Below are positions 10,601 through 19,064 of a stretch of 64,000 nucleotides of DNA, in pieces. The position numbers were made by a program, and so were the translations under genes. The notes below the pieces were generated by a model, which saw only the letters and a program-made list of their open reading frames with translations, had not been told where the DNA came from and made no database searches. The DNA comes from Alphaproteobacteria bacterium (GTDB lineage Bacteria; Myxococcota_A; UBA796; CAJQPC01). The stretch lies in the NCBI GenBank assembly GCA_020632795.1, contig JACKEV010000009.1:372001-436000 (forward strand). Direction: 5' to 3'. Position 1 is the first letter of the stretch; each line of letters starts with the position of its first letter.

Positions 10601-11212
10601 CAGGACCCCCGTGACCCCGCCCACCCCCATCCTGCGGCGGAGCATGCCCAGCAGGGAGAGCCACTCCTCCCGGCGGCCCGTGCGCTCCGTGTAGTCTCCC
10701 GAGAGGTCCATGCAGACGGCGTCACCGACGAGCACCCAGTCACAGTCCTGCGTGGGCCCCTCGGCCGTGAAGACCCCCTGGTGGCCCTCCAGGCGGTTGA
10801 CCGGGCGCCCGGAGCGCTCCAGCAGCGTGCTCTTGCCAGCCCCGGTCGGTCCGATACAGAGATACAGTGCGCGGGTGCACCCCCCGGGGAGCTTCGGGCG
10901 TCGCCGGAGCGCGGCGACGGCGTCGTCCATACGCCGCTCCAAGGCGCCGCTGCGCTGCACCGGATCGCTGGAGAGGACCCGCTCGGCCGGCGCGAGGCTT
11001 CGCCGCACCAGCCGGAGAAGCCCCCGCGCGACCCACAGTCCCCACACAAAGAGGATGGCTGTCGTCGCGGTGCTGCGCACCGCGCTGCGCGTGGTGTCAT
11101 CCCACGACGTGACCAGCGCGGGGCCGTACCAGGCCACGATCAGGGCGAGCAGCGCCACGAGCGTCCAACCCAGCGGTGGCCAGCGCAGGAGCAGCCGGAG
11201 TCGTCGGAGCAT
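7655..11212 (-). CDS. tssM: Type VI secretion inner-membrane protein TssM (IcmF-like)
   Basis: 1185 residues, the normal size for TssM. Two N-terminal membrane helices (about 13–34 and 50–68) precede a cytoplasmic NTPase domain with Walker A GPTGAGKST (121–129). Family landmarks follow: CDWVLVGDAVCMDLSGDY, EEWLSLLGMLRRR with a hydrophobic GVLVVVPLARLL, VPLDSVWFSSVIQGE, and ALFSSLPEVHG just before the third helix (about 428–451). The rest is the long periplasmic region that contacts TssJ. The tssJ gene lies 25 bases upstream on the same strand, forming the expected membrane-complex pair. The Walker A motif is intact. Assignment is from order and spacing of motifs. Confidence 0.9.
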   Translation of the reverse strand: MLRRLRLLLRWPPLGWTLVALLALIVAWYGPALVTSWDDTTRSAVRSTATTAILFVWGLWVARGLLRLVRRSLAPAERVLSSDPVQRSGALERRMDDAVAALRRRPKLPGGCTRALYLCIGPTGAGKSTLLERSGRPVNRLEGHQGVFTAEGPTQDCDWVLVGDAVCMDLSGDYTERTGRREEWLSLLGMLRRRMGVGGVTGVLVVVPLARLLDAHASELEQLGRMLHQQLTDVVTVQGATPGVTLVVTGIDRLSGLCEALDLSGDDDPAHTPLSIPLPGFASQHADTAAVLAPLFQELIERLGAHQRALAACAMSAGARLRMLRLTDQVASLEAPLGALIGPLVGETASRVPLDSVWFSSVIQGEAARAPSEPAGWSRLGLRHPTQTKRSGRRIYGTHALFSSLPEVHGGAVRVTRDELHQRRRRVAQAIAFALALVVISGVGVLAFVIANDAFQDRVVALAERTAERPGGPLSKETLSALVLLSGWAVPDWTDSVDAARQALGAAAQIADVRAPPLVARPWLSDSRDAVHPPARDLVDAITSESVLDPLEALLTERLAALAEADPAALSCAWKADARWMLRLVDRWADLYRLSEAAHVDSGDLQQRKDELLRDLSRLVRGAYPTDPQAVLLIESALQWWVDHPDQDRPASPGFAAMRSEAERVRRILGDDGVASMILRLTVPDETSDDALLLRSDMFSTQRLPWPTGYTHRHCEGFKQNLRRALSSGQLTGPDDACALDELTPTEVQDALALYRRRHAEAWERFAARIRLDRDAVEAATPEDLGIALTEVFSPRDGDLTRIMASLGVGRAWPEPLPDDASETVSEDRAFCDCLASGWTTAHSLVSDSEESSVRDHFQATLTAYNALGEELLAGNLDETWWADLARGTYAGDSVLTSAYRSGQKLLRTLESAPATPPEGCRTEDRPDTVHALVREPVQAMTARTWRLSTQGFVAQVERAWRKDVHGPWTRVKNSLPLSRSSSQVDASEVEAVIGEGGASWGFVDEHLAALFDPAGRPRQPLGPEFAPLVLTRTAQELMEERDTITQRVGDLGATWNVTFRPVDQVGGVTYARVDVDGRKVAEWRGHNDVETSAALTASSEITFTAFRGKDRDQGCLDVTRSGAMGAFAFAMDARTTAGPYTVLHVSGTSCTVTWQYKESGAGPVTLFGSLRSISLPATLFEPVK

Positions 11213-11237
11213 GGATCCCCCTCAGCCTCGGTAGGGT

Positions 11238-11789
11238 TCAGTCACAGTAGAAGCGTGGTACGTGATGGGCGCGACGCTCAACGCAGCCCCGCTGACGCGC
11301 GAGCCTGGCGTATCCAGGGAACGACTCCACCCAGGGGAGGTGGAGATCGTATTCATCCAACGCCACGAACACCGCCGCGCGCCCGCGGCGCAGCCGCACC
11401 AGCACCCAGTCGTCGACGTCCTTTGTGCACTTGTCTCGATAGAATGGGACGATGAGGAGCCACCGCGCGTCCGGATCGCGGTCCATCACGACCACGTCCT
11501 CCTGCTCCTCCAGGACGCTGATCCAGCGGCTGACCTCCGGGACATAGAACCCGTCGAGGCTGTCCTCGGCGCTGTCACTTGTGGCGAGCCGCTCGCAGCT
11601 CGCGTCGCCGAGCCAGGCGGGGACGTCGGTGAGCTGGTACAGTCCGACCCCCAGCGGGGCGAGGGCTACACCATCTCTGGGCCGTTCGCTTGGTGAGACG
11701 CCAGGATATGCGCTGGAGGCGTAGTGCAGATCCACCTGCTTGGCGCAGGCTGCGAGGAGCACGAGGATGAACAGACTGAGGGATCGCAT
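11238..11789 (-). CDS. tssJ: Type VI secretion lipoprotein TssJ
   Basis: 183 residues with a lipoprotein signal peptide: MRSLSLFILVLLAAC, lipobox LAAC with Cys15. The mature part shows the TssJ pattern: a GVGLYQL strand, a variable helix rich in acidic residues, a P-containing strand before VSRWISVLEEQEDVVV, and WLLIVPFYRD near the middle. It lies directly upstream of tssM in the same direction. TssJ is the outer-membrane lipoprotein that binds the TssM periplasmic domain. A longer in-frame reading to 13427 is ruled out because it would run antisense through the GH3 gene and skip this signal peptide. Confidence 0.82.
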   Translation of the reverse strand: MRSLSLFILVLLAACAKQVDLHYASSAYPGVSPSERPRDGVALAPLGVGLYQLTDVPAWLGDASCERLATSDSAEDSLDGFYVPEVSRWISVLEEQEDVVVMDRDPDARWLLIVPFYRDKCTKDVDDWVLVRLRRGRAAVFVALDEYDLHLPWVESFPGYARLARQRGCVERRAHHVPRFYCD

Positions 11790-11924
11790 CGGATCTCCAT
11801 GAGCGCCGTCCTTCGGCTGGCCCACCCCCTTCATCCGGGCATCACTCATTGTACGATGAACGAAGGCCATCGTCGAATGACGAACATCCTCCGTGCGCTT
11901 GACGGGGCGCGCCTTGGATGGACA

Positions 11925-13532
11925 ATGTGCTCGCCCGCCTCCAGGACGCCGAGCCGTTTGCTCCCCACCCTCACCACCGCCGCCTGGCTCGCCGCCTCCC
12001 TCCCCGCCGCCCGCGCCTTCCGCCGCGCCCTCGCCGACCCCGCCCGCACCCAGCAGGCCGTGCTCCGCGAGATCCTCACGGCCAACGCGAAGAGTGCCTT
12101 CGGCCGCGCCCACGACTTCGCCCGCCTCCGCTCGGTCGACGACTTCCGCGCCGCCGTCCCCCTGGGCGACCACGAGACCCACGCCCCCTGGATCGAGCGC
12201 GTCGCGAACGGCGAGCCTGCTGTGCTCACCGCCGACACCGCCGTCGACCGCATCACCCGCTTCGAGCCCTCCAGCGGCAGCGCCGCCGCCCGGAAGTTGA
12301 TCCCCGGCAACCGGCGCCTGCGCCAGCAGTTCCAGCGCGGCATCGCCCCCTGGGTCGTCGACCTCTACCGACACCACCCCCGGCTCATGAACGGCCGCGC
12401 CTACTGGTCCATCAGCCCCGCCCTGGACACCGAGCGCACCCCCGGCGGGCTGCCGGTGGGCTTCGACGAGGACAGCGCCTACCTCGGCGGGCTCGGGCAG
12501 GCCCTGGTGGACCGGGCGATGGCCGTGCCCGGCTCGGTGGCCCGCCTCCGCGACCCCCGCGCCTGGCGCTACGCCACCTTGCTCCACCTGCTGCGGGCCC
12601 GGGACCTGCGCCTCATCTCGGTGTGGAACCCCAGCTTCCTCACCCTGCTGCTCGACGCCCTGCCCGGCTGGTGGGACGCCCTGCTCTCCGACGTGTTCGC
12701 CGGGACCGAGGGCGCCCCCGCCATGCCCCGCCGCGCCGAGGACCTCGCCGAGCGGGGCTGCGACGACCTGCCGCGCCTGTGGCCCGGCCTGGGGCTGATC
12801 TCCTGCTGGACCGACGCCCACGCCGCCAGCGCCCTGCCCGCCCTGCGCGCCGCCCTGCCCGGCGTGCCCCTCCAGCCCAAGGGCCTGCTGGCCACCGAGG
12901 CCATCGTCACCCTGCCCTGGGGCGGCGCCCACCCGCTGGCCCTGCGCTCCCACTTCTTCGAATTCGAGGACGACGACGGTCAGCTCCACCTCGCCCACGA
13001 GCTGGCGGAGGGGCAGGTCGTCAAGGTCGTCGTCACCACCGGCGGCGGTCTCTACCGCTACCGCCTGCACGACCGGGTCGAGGTCACCGGCCGCTGCGCC
13101 GCCACCCCCAGCCTGCGCTTCCTGGGCAAGGAGGACCGCGTCAGCGACCGCCGGGGGGAGAAGCTCTCGGAGGCCTTCGTGGCCGGGGTATTGGCCGCGC
13201 TGGGCCTGACCGGCGGCTTCGCGATGCTGGCCCCCGAGGAGTCCGAGCCCCCCCGCTACGTGCTCTACACCGACCAGCCCACCGGCCCCGACCTGGCCGC
13301 CCGGCTGGAGCAGCGCCTGCGGGAGAACCCCCACTACCGCTGGTGCGCGGCGGTGGGCCAGCTCGCGCCCGCACAGGTATTTGGCGTGCGTGGCGACGGA
13401 TTTCGTGCATATATGGAGGCTTGTCAAGGTCGCGGCCAGCGCATCGGCGACATCAAGCCCTGCGCGCTCAGCCCGCAGGCCGGCTGGTCGGCGGCGCTGA
13501 GGGGCGCGATGGTCACCCCGGAGCCTGGATGA
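11925..13532 (+). CDS. GH3-family acyl-acid amido synthetase-like enzyme
   Basis: About 535 residues. GH3 enzymes adenylate a carboxylic acid and join it to an amino acid. Visible features are the N-terminal Q-x2-L-x2-IL-x2-N block, FGRAHDFARLRSVDDFRAAVPL, the nucleotide-binding FEPSSGSAA segment, and the C-terminal TGGGLYRYRLHDRVEVTG with LRFLGKEDRVSDRRGEKLSE, all typical of bacterial GH3 proteins. The ATG at 11925 has GGATGGA upstream; in-frame ATGs at 11856 and 11877 are alternatives. The stop overlaps the next gene as ATGA. Substrate unknown. It is divergent from tssJ and shares the 135-base gap with it. Confidence 0.82.
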   Translation: MCSPASRTPSRLLPTLTTAAWLAASLPAARAFRRALADPARTQQAVLREILTANAKSAFGRAHDFARLRSVDDFRAAVPLGDHETHAPWIERVANGEPAVLTADTAVDRITRFEPSSGSAAARKLIPGNRRLRQQFQRGIAPWVVDLYRHHPRLMNGRAYWSISPALDTERTPGGLPVGFDEDSAYLGGLGQALVDRAMAVPGSVARLRDPRAWRYATLLHLLRARDLRLISVWNPSFLTLLLDALPGWWDALLSDVFAGTEGAPAMPRRAEDLAERGCDDLPRLWPGLGLISCWTDAHAASALPALRAALPGVPLQPKGLLATEAIVTLPWGGAHPLALRSHFFEFEDDDGQLHLAHELAEGQVVKVVVTTGGGLYRYRLHDRVEVTGRCAATPSLRFLGKEDRVSDRRGEKLSEAFVAGVLAALGLTGGFAMLAPEESEPPRYVLYTDQPTGPDLAARLEQRLRENPHYRWCAAVGQLAPAQVFGVRGDGFRAYMEACQGRGQRIGDIKPCALSPQAGWSAALRGAMVTPEPG

Positions 13533-14302
13533 ACCGCACCCTCCTCGCCGCCGCCGTCCTGCTGACCGCCTGCAAGCCCCCCGAGGCCCCCGACACCATC
13601 GAGGAGATGATGGTCTACGGCTTCGCGAACTTCGACGAGGACCCCGAGTACATCGTCGCCCTGGCCGACAACCTCATCCCCTGGATGGAGGAGAACCGCG
13701 AGGCCCTGGGCGAGGGCTACGAGATCAACGACCTGACCACGGAGCACCTCGTCGCCGCCGGCATCGAGGACCGCGAGGTGGACGGCGTCGTGGGCGCGGC
13801 GGCGGGCCTGTACTACACCGCCTCGATGGACGAGCTGGCCTTCGGCCTCTCCTACGCCGAGCAGGCCGAGATCTTCGAGGCCTATCTGGAGTTCGACCGC
13901 CTGCGGGAGACCGAGCAGGGCTGCTTCCTGGACCACAGCTGCCCCACCCACGACAGCCTCGCCGAGGTCCACGCCAACCTGGGCGCGGGCATCGAGATGT
14001 GGAACGAGTTCGAGCAGGTGCTGCGCTGGGTCGACGGCGGCGACTGGGGGCGGCTGATGCTCGTGCGCATCACCGGCCCCACCCCGGTCGAGTTCAGCGT
14101 GGACTGGCTGGAGGTGCCCCAGCAGTACAGCTTCTCCTTCGTCTACCCCGACGCCGACGGCGCCGCGACCCGCGTGCAGGCCATCTGGGTGGAGGGCCGG
14201 GTCATCGGCGCCGACGTACCCGAGACCTTCGCGCTCACCCTCGGCATCAACAACATGGTGAACAGCGCCGCCGACCTGGACGCCTGGCTGGCGGCGCGAT
14301 GA
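13529..14302 (+). CDS. Lipoprotein, paralogue of the one at 39192–40145
   Basis: 257 residues. The signal peptide ends in a lipobox (LLTAC, Cys16). The mature protein is acidic and carries no family I can name. It shares a layout with the lipoprotein at 39192: an early DP..(x)n..W-[MY]-E stretch, an I-x-DL-[TS]-x-E-x-[LI] block, and a C-terminal Y-S-beta strand ending in R-x2-A-x-W-x-E. It is coupled by ATGA overlaps to the GH3 gene before it and the selenoprotein after it, so the three are likely made together. Confidence 0.75.
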   Translation: MNRTLLAAAVLLTACKPPEAPDTIEEMMVYGFANFDEDPEYIVALADNLIPWMEENREALGEGYEINDLTTEHLVAAGIEDREVDGVVGAAAGLYYTASMDELAFGLSYAEQAEIFEAYLEFDRLRETEQGCFLDHSCPTHDSLAEVHANLGAGIEMWNEFEQVLRWVDGGDWGRLMLVRITGPTPVEFSVDWLEVPQQYSFSFVYPDADGAATRVQAIWVEGRVIGADVPETFALTLGINNMVNSAADLDAWLAAR

Positions 14303-16035
14303 GGCCCCGGCTGGCGCTGGTCCTGCTCGCGGCGTGCAGCGGCAAGTCCGCGCCCGTCGACGACAGCGTCGGCCCCACCGACACCGCGCCCGTCTGGGAG
14401 ATCCGCGACGCCCTGAGCCCGCTGTCCGCCGTCAACCCCGCCGGGCGGGGCATCGTCCACATCAACGACATCGCGCCGGTGGAGGACGACGCGCTCGCCC
14501 TGGCGTCCTACGCTGGCGCCTTCCTGATGGACGTCGCCGACCCCACCGCGCCCGAGGCCCTCGACCGGGGCGGCCAGGCCCTCTACTGGGCGAACACCCT
14601 GGAGCGGCGCGTGGCGCTGTCCGGCCGCGAGGGGGGCACCGTCGTCGCCGAGGCGGGCGAGGGCTGGGCCCGGGTCACCCCGCTGGACCTCGCGGACGCC
14701 CCGGAGGGCGTCGCCCTGACCGACGGGCTCGTGCTCATCGCCGCCCGCGCCCAGGGCCTGCTGGTGGTCGATGTTGCAACGCAGCAAATCCAGGGAGTCC
14801 TCGATCTGCCTGGCGCTCTGGACGTCGTGATGGACGGCGGGGTGGCCTGGGTGGCCGACACCGAGCGCGGCCTCGTGGGCGTCGACCTCACCGACCCGAG
14901 CGCGCCCGTGGAGGTCGGGGTTCTGCCCATCCCCGGCATCCCCAGCGCCCTGGCCGGCGACGGCGCCGGGCGGGTCGCGGTCGCGGCGGGCTCCCGCACG
15001 GTGCTCGTCGACGTCCACGAGCCCGTGGCCCCCGTGGAGCTGGCCGCCCTCGGCAGCGGGGGCGTGGCCTACCGCGTCGCCTTCGGGGACGGCCTCCTGG
15101 CGGTCGCCGACTGGAGCGCCACCCGGGTCTACGACCTCGCCGACCCCGCCCGGCCCCGCCTGCTCGGGCTGGAGGACGCCACCGACGCCGCAGTCAGCGT
15201 GGCCTTCACCGGAGACACCCTCTGGGTCGGGGACTGGGACGTGCTGCGGGGCTACACGGTGGACCGGGACGCCCACGGGCCCGAGCTGGACGTTGACACC
15301 TCGATTACCCTGCTGCCGGAGCAGGGCCTCGGCGCGGTCAACGTCACCGTCTCCAACCCCGGCGACATGCCCCTGACGTTGAGCGCGGCCGGCTGCGACG
15401 ACGGCACGGTAACCCTCAGCCCGGCGCAGCTCACCCTCGAGCCCGGCGCTGGGGGCCTGCTCACCGTCGAGACCGCGACGCCGGGCGCGCGCGCCGTCAC
15501 CTGCACCGTCGAGACCAACGACGCGGACGAGGCGATCCAGGCGCTGAGCGTCCAGGTGGACCCGCCCGGGCTGGGCGTCGGCGACGTCCCGGAGCCCTGG
15601 ACCCTGCCCGACCTCGACGGCACCCTCCACAGCCTCGGCGACCACCTGGGCGAGGTGGTGATGGTGACCATCTTCTCGCCGACGTGACCGGCCTGCAGCG
15701 CGGAGGTTCCGCGCCTGGAGCGCGACATCTGGCAGGTGTACGGCCCCCAGGGCCTGACCGCCTTCGCCCTGTACGCCCCGTCCAACCCGGGCCTGGCCGT
15801 GGACGCGGCGACCCTGGCGGGCTGGGTGGAGGACTTCGGCGTGACCATGACGGTCCTGGCCGACTGGGACGGCGCGGTCTACGAAGCCTGGGCGTTGAAC
15901 GACCCCGACGCCTACGCGCCCTACCCCCGCGAGTACGTGCTGGGCCGGGACGGGCGGCTGGTCTACGTGGACACGAACATCGACGTCGACGCGCTGACGG
16001 CGGCGATCGAGGCCGCCCTGGCTACTTCACGATAG
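14299..16035 (+). CDS. Selenocysteine-containing thioredoxin-fold lipoprotein (TGA at 15685 read as Sec)
   Basis: Read through one in-frame TGA, this is 578 residues. It has a lipobox (LAAC, Cys13), an N-terminal repeat domain like LVIVD/beta-propeller proteins (LxxVDVADPTAPxxL, VDLTDPSAPVEVG, YDLADPARPRLLG), an Ig-like domain (about 335–425) and a C-terminal redoxin/AhpC-TSA domain. The redoxin has GTLHSLGDHLGEVVMV, then FSPT-U-PAC-SAEVPRLE, with Sec463 where CxxC thioredoxins have the first Cys, giving UxxC. After the TGA the same frame continues with coherent fold features (YVLGRDGRLVYVD) to a TAG at 16033. A SECIS-like hairpin lies at the correct distance. Reading TGA as a plain stop would cut the fold at its active site. 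It overlaps the previous gene (ATGA) and, by 14 bases, the convergent thioesterase. Confidence 0.85.
15685..15717 (+). promoter_or_regulatory. Putative bacterial SECIS element with its UGA codon
   Basis: TGA occupies 15685–15687. Sixteen bases later a hairpin forms: arm GCGCGG (15698–15703), loop AGGTT (15704–15708), arm CCGCGC (15709–15714), with CAG/CTG pairs and one bulge extending it. An apical loop containing GGU, a stem of at least 6 bp, and a 16-base spacing are what SelB-dependent bacterial SECIS elements need. The arms also code for residues of the thioredoxin fold. Confidence 0.75.
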
Positions 16036-16813
16036 CCACGAGCTGGATGCCCCGCGCGATCAGGCTGCCGTCCGGCCCCCACAGGGTGTTCTCCTGGGAG
16101 CAGTAGCCGTCGGCGGTGCGCTGGGCGTCGGCCAGCAGCAGCACGGGCACCTCCGGGGTCAGGGCGGGGCTGCGCGGGAACAGGTGCGCGGCGAAGCTCA
16201 CCGTCCCGATAGGCCGCATCGCCGCCAGCCGGGGCAGGAACGCCGGCCAGATGGCGTCGAGGGTGCCGATGACCAGGGCGTCATCGAAGACCGGCGGGGG
16301 CTCTGCCAGGCGCACCCAGGCCCCGGTCTCCGCCCGCTCGGCCTGGGAGAGCGGCGCGCCGCCCCAGGCGAAGCGGAACTCGAAGTTCTTCGCGAACGCC
16401 GGCATCATCGGGAAGTGGGGCAGCACGATGAGCTGATCGGCCGCCGGCACCTCGGGGGGCGCGGCCTGGTCGAAGTCGGCGTCCCGCGCGCGGGGCTCGG
16501 CGAAGGTGGCGGTGACCATGGCGAAGGGGCGCTGCCCGTCGCTCAGCTCGGCGCAGAGCTGCGTCGCCGAGCGCCCCCGGCGCAGCACCCGCACCGAGAG
16601 GAACACGGCCTCGGCCCCGGGGGAGGTGAGCAGCTCGGCCTGCAGCGTGCGCAGGGCGCGCGCGGGGTCATCGACCACCGCCGCCATCGCCCGCACCGCC
16701 CAGGCCATCATCAGCCCGCCGTAGACGAAGCGCCCCTGGAGCCAGGCGGGGTCCCCCTGGGCGGTGAACCCGCCCTCGATCGCCGTGACGGCGCTGACGT
16801 CGGCGAAGCTCAA
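16022..16813 (-). CDS. Thioesterase-family (hot-dog) protein
   Basis: 263 residues. Two hot-dog-like halves can be seen: GRFVYGGLMMAWAVRAMAA followed by LQAELLTSP near the N-terminus, and GTVSFAAHLFPR with a closing GYCSQENTLWGPDGSLIARGIQLVAIV. This matches TesB-like acyl-CoA thioesterases of the double hot-dog type. The start is a TTG at 16813 that overlaps the upstream stop (TTGA) with GGAAGGGTGG ahead of it; no better ATG exists. It is the last gene of the leftward operon, and its end overlaps the selenoprotein end by 14 bases. Substrate unknown. Confidence 0.72.
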   Translation of the reverse strand: MSFADVSAVTAIEGGFTAQGDPAWLQGRFVYGGLMMAWAVRAMAAVVDDPARALRTLQAELLTSPGAEAVFLSVRVLRRGRSATQLCAELSDGQRPFAMVTATFAEPRARDADFDQAAPPEVPAADQLIVLPHFPMMPAFAKNFEFRFAWGGAPLSQAERAETGAWVRLAEPPPVFDDALVIGTLDAIWPAFLPRLAAMRPIGTVSFAAHLFPRSPALTPEVPVLLLADAQRTADGYCSQENTLWGPDGSLIARGIQLVAIVK

Positions 16814-18267
16814 TGGCCACCCTTCCAGAGCACGGCGTGGAAGGGGGCGCCCTCGACGACGATGGCGTCCCGGGCCACCAGCTCGTCGTAGCGGCCCGCG
16901 GCGCAGCCGGCGTACTCGGCCACCCGCTCGATGGCGGCCTTGGTGGCCTCGGGGCCCAGCGCCTCGACCCTGGAGACGGTCAGCGTGCCGCCGCCGATGC
17001 GCACGGTCTCCTTCTTGCCGCTGTCCCCGTAGGGGTTCCAGTCCTCGGTGGTCCGGTGGCGCCGGCCGTAGAGCTTGACGGTGGAGGACGGCGAGCCCGC
17101 CTCGTCGACCACCCAGGCGCCGTCGAACACCTCGGTCAGCGTGCCGTCGGTCTCCTCGGTCTGGTACCAGACGAAGCTGTGGTCGCTTCGCAGCTTGAGG
17201 GTGGCGACCATCTCCCAGTCGCCGCAGGGGGTCGCGTAGGCGCCGTCGAGGGCCGCCTCCAGGGAGCTGCCCTTGACCTGGGCCAGCAGGGCCTTGCGGC
17301 GCTCGGCCGCGTGGGGGGTGGTCACGGTCAGGGGGCCCTGCCGGTCCCACAGCCGCAGCTCGGAGAGCACCAGGTCGGGATACTTCGTGCCCGGGGTGGC
17401 CTCCAGGATGGTGATCGTCCACACCTTGCCCTGCAAGGGCGCCGGCAGCTCCAGCTTCTGGGGGCCCTGGGTGTCCGCGACCACCAGCTCGACGGGGTTC
17501 CCGCCGTCGGCGGTGACGGAGATGCGCTTCGCGCGGCCGTTCTTGGCGAAGTGGTCCGGGGAGCGCTGGTAGCCGTTCCACAGCTCGATCCAGCCGATGG
17601 TGACCGGCGCGTCCAGGGTGAGGGTCAGGGACTCGCCGATGCCCAGGCCGTCGGCGCCCTCGACCCAGCCGAAGTCGGTGCGGCTGTCGAACAGGTACGC
17701 CGGGTGGTAGGCGTCGGCGGGCTCCAGGGTGGAGCTGGCGGAGACCCGCCCGGTGACCGCCCGGGGCGGGGCGAGGTCCAGGGGGCCGTCGGGGGTGGCG
17801 ACCTCGACCTCGGCCAGGCAGGCCTTCTCGCCGCTGTTGACGCGGGCGAAGAGGGAGCGCACGGCCCGGCCGCCGGGCTCGGACCAGGAGATGGGGGCCT
17901 TGGCGTTGAACTCGGCCTCGGTGACCGCCTCGGCGCCGTTGAGGTAGAGGGTCCACCGGGCGCTGGAGGCGTCGGGGCAGGCGCGCAGGGTGACCTCCTC
18001 CAGGGTCACGGGCTCCTCAAAGCGCAGCAGCAGGCCCTCGTCCGCGCCGTCGCCGGCCGGCCGCCAGCCGGTGGTGGGGTCGCCGTCGAGCGCCTTGGCG
18101 GCGTCGGCGCCGGAAGTGGGCACCAGGGCCTGGAGGGGCACCCCCGGGTCCGCCGCGACGGACGGCGGCGGCGTCAGGTCGGGCGTTCCCGGCGAGGGCC
18201 CGGATGACGGCGGCGTCGGGGCGGGCTCGCCGCCGGAGCAGGCCAGCAGGGTCAGGAGCGAGAGCAT
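16810..18267 (-). CDS. Lipoprotein with discoidin/NADase-type glycan-binding-like domain
   Basis: 485 residues with a very short signal peptide (MLSLLTLLAC, Cys10). Residues about 45–145 resemble a discoidin-like jelly roll (AKALDGDPTTGWRPAGDG, LRFEEPVTLEEVTLRAC). Residues about 165–300 carry a second one of the NADase-type glycan-binding kind: FGWVEGADGLGIGESLTL, IGWIELWNGYQ and KNGRAKRISV. The C-terminal third has a WEMVATLKLRSDHSF beta-rich domain of unknown type. It probably binds a surface or cell-wall glycan. It overlaps the VanW gene by 16 bases and the thioesterase by 4. Confidence 0.72.
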   Translation of the reverse strand: MLSLLTLLACSGGEPAPTPPSSGPSPGTPDLTPPPSVAADPGVPLQALVPTSGADAAKALDGDPTTGWRPAGDGADEGLLLRFEEPVTLEEVTLRACPDASSARWTLYLNGAEAVTEAEFNAKAPISWSEPGGRAVRSLFARVNSGEKACLAEVEVATPDGPLDLAPPRAVTGRVSASSTLEPADAYHPAYLFDSRTDFGWVEGADGLGIGESLTLTLDAPVTIGWIELWNGYQRSPDHFAKNGRAKRISVTADGGNPVELVVADTQGPQKLELPAPLQGKVWTITILEATPGTKYPDLVLSELRLWDRQGPLTVTTPHAAERRKALLAQVKGSSLEAALDGAYATPCGDWEMVATLKLRSDHSFVWYQTEETDGTLTEVFDGAWVVDEAGSPSSTVKLYGRRHRTTEDWNPYGDSGKKETVRIGGGTLTVSRVEALGPEATKAAIERVAEYAGCAAGRYDELVARDAIVVEGAPFHAVLWKGGH

Positions 18268-19064
18268 GGGAGGTCCTCCGGGGAGACGGCGTAACGCACC
18301 CGGGCGCGGTTCTGAAGCAGAGGTTCCTCCACGCGGGCACCATCAGGGCTGATGCTGCAACGCAGCAAACGGTTGACGCGGTACACCCCGGCCGGGGTGC
18401 GCTCGAAGCGGGCATCCCGCTCGACGATCTCGAAGCGCAGGCCCGGGTCGGCGGAGAGCCAGGCCTCGCCCACCAGGCGATCGCCCTCCACCCGCACCCG
18501 CAGCCGCAGGTCGTGGGGGAGGGGGTTGCGGAAGCGCAGGTCCCGGGTGGGCCAGAACACGGTGGCGCCGCAGCCGAACGGCACGTCGCGGTCGTCGTCG
18601 GGGAAGAGGTCGTAGCCATGCCGGTGGCGCTCGGTGAGCTGCATGCCGCTGTGCACCGCCAGCCAGAAGACGAGGTTCGCCACCTGGCAGGCCCCGCCGC
18701 CGCCGCCCAGCGCGAAGGCGCCGTCGTGCAGCTCCGGGCCGGGCACGAAGCCCCGCGCCCGCAGGGGCGGCCCCACGGTGTCGTGCCAGGAGAACGCCCC
18801 CCCGGCGGGCACCCGCACCCCGTCGAGCAGCGCGGCGGCGCGGCGCACGTTGTGCTCCTTCGCGGCCTGGATCGCCGGGGCGTAGGCGGTGCCCTGGCGG
18901 CGCAGGGGGCTCTCCCGGCGGACCTGCAGGTGGCCGCCGCCCAGCGCGGTGCGGTCCACCCGAGGGCGACGCGCCGCCCAGCGCAGCAGGGCCGGGGCCC
19001 GGCGCACCCCGACCCGCAGGCCGAAGGGCAGCGCCTCCCGGATCACCGGGGGGAGGGGCGTCAC
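18252..19064 (-). CDS. VanW-family protein
   Basis: 270 residues, GTG start overlapping the vanX-like stop as GTGA. The VanW signature is present: NVRRAAALLDGVRVPAGGAFSWHDTVG, RGFVPGPELHDGAF and GGGACQVANLVFWLAVHSGM, then RHGYDLFPDDDRDVPFGCGATV. VanW-type proteins accompany some glycopeptide-resistance and cell-wall loci, but their activity is not established. It sits between a VanX-type dipeptidase and a glycan-binding-like lipoprotein, so a peptidoglycan-related role is inferred. No vanH or vanA ligase gene is nearby, so this is not a resistance cassette. Confidence 0.8.
   Translation of the reverse strand: MTPLPPVIREALPFGLRVGVRRAPALLRWAARRPRVDRTALGGGHLQVRRESPLRRQGTAYAPAIQAAKEHNVRRAAALLDGVRVPAGGAFSWHDTVGPPLRARGFVPGPELHDGAFALGGGGGACQVANLVFWLAVHSGMQLTERHRHGYDLFPDDDRDVPFGCGATVFWPTRDLRFRNPLPHDLRLRVRVEGDRLVGEAWLSADPGLRFEIVERDARFERTPAGVYRVNRLLRCSISPDGARVEEPLLQNRARVRYAVSPEDLPCSRS

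Noticed and set aside
11238..13427. A 729-residue leftward protein covering tssJ and beyond
   Set aside because: Only the last 183 residues show a signal peptide and TssJ features; the upstream part is antisense to the GH3 gene.
15685..15687. TGA as a true stop or a frameshift/pseudogene in the redoxin lipoprotein
   Set aside because: The same frame continues with a full thioredoxin fold, the TGA is at the catalytic position, and a SECIS-like hairpin follows. A degraded gene would not show all three.
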